Shown here: one piece after another, positions 15,217 through 17,825 of the stretch
Layout of the letters: every line of letters begins with the position of its first letter
How positions within the stretch are numbered: position 1 is the stretch's first letter
Assembly: GCA_022704885.1 (NCBI GenBank)
Contig: JAKJFO010000073.1
Span: 1 to 17,825 of the forward strand
Source: Candidatus Rifleibacteriota bacterium
Lineage (GTDB): Bacteria; Riflebacteria; Ozemobacteria; Ozemobacterales; Ozemobacteraceae
Reading direction: 5' to 3'
DNA length: 17,825 bases
The notes under the pieces: model-generated
What the model saw: only the letters and a program-made list of their open reading frames with translations
The model's database searches: none
What the model was told of the DNA's origin: nothing
Translations under genes and position numbers: made by a program

Positions 15217-15310
15217 ATTCTGCGACTTCGCCCGTCTACGCTGACGCTTCGGCGCGACTCGCGCAGGACGAATGTATCCCCTCTCCGTCATTCTGCGCGC
15301 AGAATGACAG
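15217..15310. repeat. Palindromic repeat region with perfect 22-bp palindrome
   Basis: The core at 15287-15308 is a perfect palindrome: GTCATTCTGCG followed by its exact complement. ATTCTGCG occurs again at 15217-15224, and the intervening bases are rich in short complementary pieces (CTTCGCC, GCTTCGGCGCGACTCGCGCAGGA). It thus looks like a composite REP-like element. It begins GTCATT like the 976-1082 element but has a different core. It separates the transporter unit from the pseudopilin unit. There is no T-run after it, so a terminator role is unclear. Confidence 0.6.
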
Positions 15311-15324
15311 TTAATATCGTATTG

Positions 15325-15354
15325 TTTAACAAGCCAGCGTAATTGGGTTATACT
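15325..15354 (+). promoter_or_regulatory. Candidate promoter directly before the pseudopilin unit
   Basis: TATACT at 15349-15354 is 5 of 6 to the -10 consensus; TTTAAC at 15325-15330 is a poor -35 at 18 bases. Initiation would fall at about 15361, essentially on the ATG at 15362. No Shine-Dalgarno sequence is visible in the preceding 15 bases, and no in-frame start lies further upstream. Confidence 0.4.
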
Positions 15355-15361
15355 GCTTTAA

Positions 15362-15877
15362 ATGATGATATTTAAAGCAAGAACTACCGCGACGACGCTG
15401 GTCGAGATTCTTATCGCAACTACGATCCTCGCCTTCACACTGGCCCCGATCGTTGCCATGTTCACCTTCGCCTCGCGCAGCATGGGTTCGAGCGTTCACC
15501 GCATTCAGGCGCAGTTCCTCGCCCACGCCGTGCTCGAATCGCTCAAGGCCGAAGCGCTGCGCTACCCTGCCGCCATCACCCGCTACCCGAGCCGGTTCGA
15601 GGTCTCACCGGTGCGCAGGCCACTCGGCTTCTTTTCGACATCGAGCATAAACTTCTTCAACAATATCCTCGGCCCCGACAAGCCAATCACTCCTGATTCG
15701 CCGCTCTATGATGAGTTCAGCCGGTTCCGCATCATGGTCACTGTTCTCGGCACCGGCAGCGTCGCCGAAATCCGCGTCGCTGTCGACTGGGCATTCGAAG
15801 GAAAAGAGCAGAAGCTCGAAATAAAGGGAAGCATCGACGCGAAGCCTTACCGCTTTACCCGCTTCGAGCGCTATTAA
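15362..15877 (+). CDS. Pseudopilin-like protein, GspI-like
   Basis: 171 residues. A type IV prepilin-like N-terminus: short basic leader MMIFKARTTA, then TTLVEILIATTILAFTLAPIV. Prepilin peptidase would cleave after A10 rather than the usual Gly, leaving Glu at +5 as required for assembly. The rest is a small globular head with a helix (RIQAQFLAHAVLESLKAEALRYP) and strands near the end (RFRIMVTVLGTGS, AEIRVAVDW). The length and position ahead of a J-like and a K-like gene suggest the minor pseudopilin I slot of a type II secretion or related pilus tip complex. This is inferred from order, not from a family match. The gene starts a unit, apparently leaderless, and ends 3 bases before the next ATG. 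Confidence 0.75.
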   Translation: MMIFKARTTATTLVEILIATTILAFTLAPIVAMFTFASRSMGSSVHRIQAQFLAHAVLESLKAEALRYPAAITRYPSRFEVSPVRRPLGFFSTSSINFFNNILGPDKPITPDSPLYDEFSRFRIMVTVLGTGSVAEIRVAVDWAFEGKEQKLEIKGSIDAKPYRFTRFERY

Positions 15878-15880
15878 TGT

Positions 15881-16366
15881 ATGAGTCAAAACGCATCTGA
15901 GCATCAGCCACACAAAAGCAGGCAAAGAGGCTTCACGCTGGTCGAGGTCGTAATCGCCGCGGCATTGTTTGCAGGGCTCATAATCGTCGTGAGCTCGATG
16001 TATTCATTTATCCGCCGCACTTTTATCCGTGTCGACAATAAAAGCGTCGCCAGTTCCGAGATCGAACGTTTTCTGCTGCGACTCGATTCTGAGCTGCGCT
16101 CAGCGACTGACGTGACGGTACCGGCTTCTGACGCCCGTTCCAACTGTCTCACCTTCATGAACAAAGATGGCAACGAAATCAGCTATGAACATGCTGACGA
16201 TGGAACCGTCATGCGCATCGACTATCAGAGCGACACGCAACGCGAAATAATGCACAGCGTCGCCAGCCTGACTTTTTCGCGACACACGCGCGGCCTCGTC
16301 GAAGTTTCGATTACTGTCGGGCAGGTATCGGTGCTGACCGCAGTTCACGTCTGGAACCTGCCATGA
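15881..16366 (+). CDS. Pseudopilin-like protein, GspJ-like
   Basis: 161 residues. A classic prepilin cleavage and methylation site, RQRG|FTLVEVVIAAALFAGLI, has G17 at -1 and Glu at +5. The leader is polar and 17 residues long. After the transmembrane/polymerisation helix come SMYSFIRRTFIRVDNKSVASSEIERFLLRLDSELRSA (amphipathic helix) and a beta-rich head (NCLTFMNKDGNEISYEH, TVMRIDY, LVEVSITVG). The helix with a Phe/Leu...LDSELR pattern is typical of GspJ/PulJ. The stop overlaps the next start (ATGA), so the two are coupled. Confidence 0.8.
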   Translation: MSQNASEHQPHKSRQRGFTLVEVVIAAALFAGLIIVVSSMYSFIRRTFIRVDNKSVASSEIERFLLRLDSELRSATDVTVPASDARSNCLTFMNKDGNEISYEHADDGTVMRIDYQSDTQREIMHSVASLTFSRHTRGLVEVSITVGQVSVLTAVHVWNLP

Positions 16367-16878
16367 ACAGACACTACAGCAGCAGACCCGGCATGGCGAT
16401 ACCTCTGGTTCTCGGCTTTATCCTGGTCGCTACCTTGCTCGGCACGACGCTTCTCTTTCTCTCAAAAACCCGCGGGGCCGATACTGTCAGAACCGTCGGC
16501 CGCATACAGCACCAGCATCTGACTCAGATGGGCGTCAGTGAGGCTCTGGCTATAATCAAACCTTTGCGCATTACCGAAGTTATCGCCAAACGCGGGCCAC
16601 GCTGGAGCTTTAACACTTCACACCAGGAATTCGGCAACGCCACCGGCTGGTGCGAAGTCAAGGTCGAAACCCGTGGCGAAAGCGAACTTGAGATAACCTC
16701 GACCGGCTTCTGGCAGGAACGTGACGCCCCACCCCGCCGCCGCAGTTTCTCGTGCGTGGCCCGTTATAATGAGACCAGAGGTTCAGATTCGAATGGTTAC
16801 CGCACCCTGGTAAAAATCGAAGGCGAGTGGAAGGTCGGCCGCTTCAGTGAAGAGTTGCCGGAAAGTGCCAGCGAATGA
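16363..16878 (+). CDS. Pseudopilin-like protein without Glu5, GspK/PilX-like
   Basis: 171 residues. The N-terminus reads SSRPG|MAIPLVLGFILVATLLGTTLLFL: a Gly at -1 and a long hydrophobic helix, but Leu rather than Glu at +5. Lack of Glu5 is characteristic of GspK, the tip pseudopilin. GspK proteins are usually much longer (about 300 residues, with an inserted helical domain), so this could instead be a PilX-like or shortened K-type protein. The head has strands (GWCEVKVETRGESELEITSTGFW, FSCVARY, RTLVKIEGEWKVGRF). It overlaps both neighbours by ATGA and follows I-like and J-like genes, matching the usual I-J-K order. Confidence 0.65.
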   Translation: MNRHYSSRPGMAIPLVLGFILVATLLGTTLLFLSKTRGADTVRTVGRIQHQHLTQMGVSEALAIIKPLRITEVIAKRGPRWSFNTSHQEFGNATGWCEVKVETRGESELEITSTGFWQERDAPPRRRSFSCVARYNETRGSDSNGYRTLVKIEGEWKVGRFSEELPESASE

Positions 16879-17552
16879 CCACGTTTTCGTCATATCTGCG
16901 TCAGGCCAATCTGATTGCGTTAAAAGAATATCTCGATAAGCAGCGCGAGCCGGTCTGGGAATGTGAGCTGATCAGAGTAGCTTTTGTCGACGCAGACCTG
17001 ATCAGCGGCAGCGCGCTCGAAATGTACCGCTGGCATTTTGTGCTGTTTCACCTGCTCTATCTGCTGGTGCCAGAATATGCCGGGAGCAACCGCTATCTGC
17101 ACATTCATTTCATGCGCACCTGCGTCAGAGAATACCCGGCAACCGGCAGCTGCCGGCATTTTGACGATGAGCGGGTTGAATTCTGCGCGGCGACCTGCCA
17201 GAATGAAGCGCAGCTTTGCGATTTTCATCTGGCCAGAATCGACGAAACCGGCATAGATCGGCTTTCTGACCGCTACTTCTATCTCGACCCCGCCAATTTT
17301 ACAGCTTTGAGTGCCGAAAATGCCGAAAAATTCATGGCCGGCGCCTGGAAGCTGCTGCAGAACTACGAAGAATACCGGCGCTGCCTCGCCATACTCGATC
17401 TGCCAGAAGGCGTCTCAATCGATGTTTTGAAAAAACGCTTCAGATACCTGGCCAGAACCATGCACCCCGACATAACCGCCGGGCATCATGCTGAGTTTGC
17501 ACAAATCAACACAGCCTACCGCAATCTGGTAAAATGGCTTACAGCAGGCTGA
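16875..17552 (+). CDS. DnaJ-related protein with C-terminal J domain
   Basis: 225 residues. The J domain is at the end: LAILDLPEGVSIDVLKKRFRYL, ART-M-HPD (HPD at 197-199), then EFAQINTAYRNLV. The N-terminal 165 residues resemble the 'DnaJ-related' N-terminal domain: MYRWHFVLFHLLYLL (50-64), RYLHIHFMR (73-81), LSDRYFYLDPANFTALSAENAEKFMAGAWKLL (130-161). In that family this domain precedes a C-terminal J domain, as here. The match is from memory. J proteins stimulate the ATPase of Hsp70 (DnaK). Four cysteines (C93, C104, C108, C115) cluster in the middle in irregular spacing. The start overlaps the pseudopilin stop (ATGA), so it is translated with that unit. A role in folding pilin or secretion parts is possible but unproven. 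Confidence 0.85.
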   Translation: MTTFSSYLRQANLIALKEYLDKQREPVWECELIRVAFVDADLISGSALEMYRWHFVLFHLLYLLVPEYAGSNRYLHIHFMRTCVREYPATGSCRHFDDERVEFCAATCQNEAQLCDFHLARIDETGIDRLSDRYFYLDPANFTALSAENAEKFMAGAWKLLQNYEEYRRCLAILDLPEGVSIDVLKKRFRYLARTMHPDITAGHHAEFAQINTAYRNLVKWLTAG

Positions 17553-17575
17553 ATTTAATTTCGAAAGGATCAACC

Positions 17576-17825
17576 ATGAATATTCTACTCGTGATTTTAT
17601 TACTGCCATATCTGCTGATATTGTATGTTTCGGTTCACCTGCATTTTCCTGTTGCGAATATGATCAGGGAACTGATGCAGAAAATACCAGATTACGACGC
17701 CAAATTGCTCAACGCAAATATTCTAGTCAAAACAGCCAAAGCATTTGCGGAAGTTGGCGATATTTTTAACGCCTGGTGGTTTGTCGTGATTCCTCTTATC
17801 CCACCTGTTTTTCTGATACTGGTAT
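17576..17825 (+). CDS. Membrane protein, 3' truncated by window end
   Basis: The reading frame is open from ATG 17576 to the last base, 83 full codons. AAAGGA (17564-17569) six bases upstream supports the start. The N-terminus is a membrane helix (MNILLVILLLPYLLILYV), then an amphipathic stretch (NMIRELMQKIPDYDAKLL), KTAKAFAEVGDIFNAWW and a second membrane helix (FVVIPLIPPVFLIL). The 'l..lgdff..wW' plus hydrophobic helix pattern is a little like GspF/PilC platform proteins, which would fit the upstream pseudopilins, but the evidence is thin. It lies 23 bases after the J-domain gene and probably belongs to the same unit. Confidence 0.6.
   Translation, partial: MNILLVILLLPYLLILYVSVHLHFPVANMIRELMQKIPDYDAKLLNANILVKTAKAFAEVGDIFNAWWFVVIPLIPPVFLILV

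Overview
The window (about 17.8 kb, moderate GC) looks like chromosomal DNA of a Gram-negative, probably uncultured bacterium. Many products carry Sec signal peptides or membrane anchors, and three consecutive genes have pseudopilin-type N-termini. There is no rRNA, tRNA, transposase, integrase or CRISPR array. I cannot place the lineage from sequence alone. The mix of a VWA protein, large orphan secreted proteins, a PfaD homologue and pseudopilins would fit a deep-branching phylum such as Riflebacteria, but that is only a guess.

Layout. 1-945: 3' end of a VWA-domain gene, then a palindromic, REP-like intergenic element (976-1082). 1122-1931 (minus): exported zinc-ribbon protein, divergent from 2044-2610 (plus), an exported thioredoxin-fold protein without catalytic cysteines. 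2691-5076: a two-gene unit behind a good sigma70-type promoter, with PfaD enoyl reductase overlapping a Sfp-type phosphopantetheinyl transferase. This is the catalytic and activating half of a polyunsaturated fatty acid or polyketide synthase whose large subunits are not in the window.

5229-9641: a 1470-residue exported protein with a duplicated N-terminal module, a beta-rich middle, coiled coils, a Gly/Ala hydrophobic stretch and an unassigned C-terminal domain. It is followed by a 521-residue multipass membrane protein (9737-11302). A small exported protein (11311-11973, minus) converges on it. The 11974-12273 gap holds no clear gene except a possible 40-residue membrane peptide.

12274-15206: Uma2-family nuclease-like protein, ABC ATPase, ABC-2 permease and a membrane-anchored TPR-like protein, tightly packed and partly overlapping, so probably one transcript. 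After a second palindromic element (15287-15308) a new unit starts at 15362, apparently without a leader: three pseudopilin-like proteins (I/J/K-like order), a DnaJ-related J-domain protein and a truncated membrane protein that runs off the end. The last unit suggests part of a type II secretion or type IV pilus-like machine. The best candidates for undescribed biology are the 1470-residue secreted protein with its membrane neighbour, and the detached pfaD/PPTase pair.
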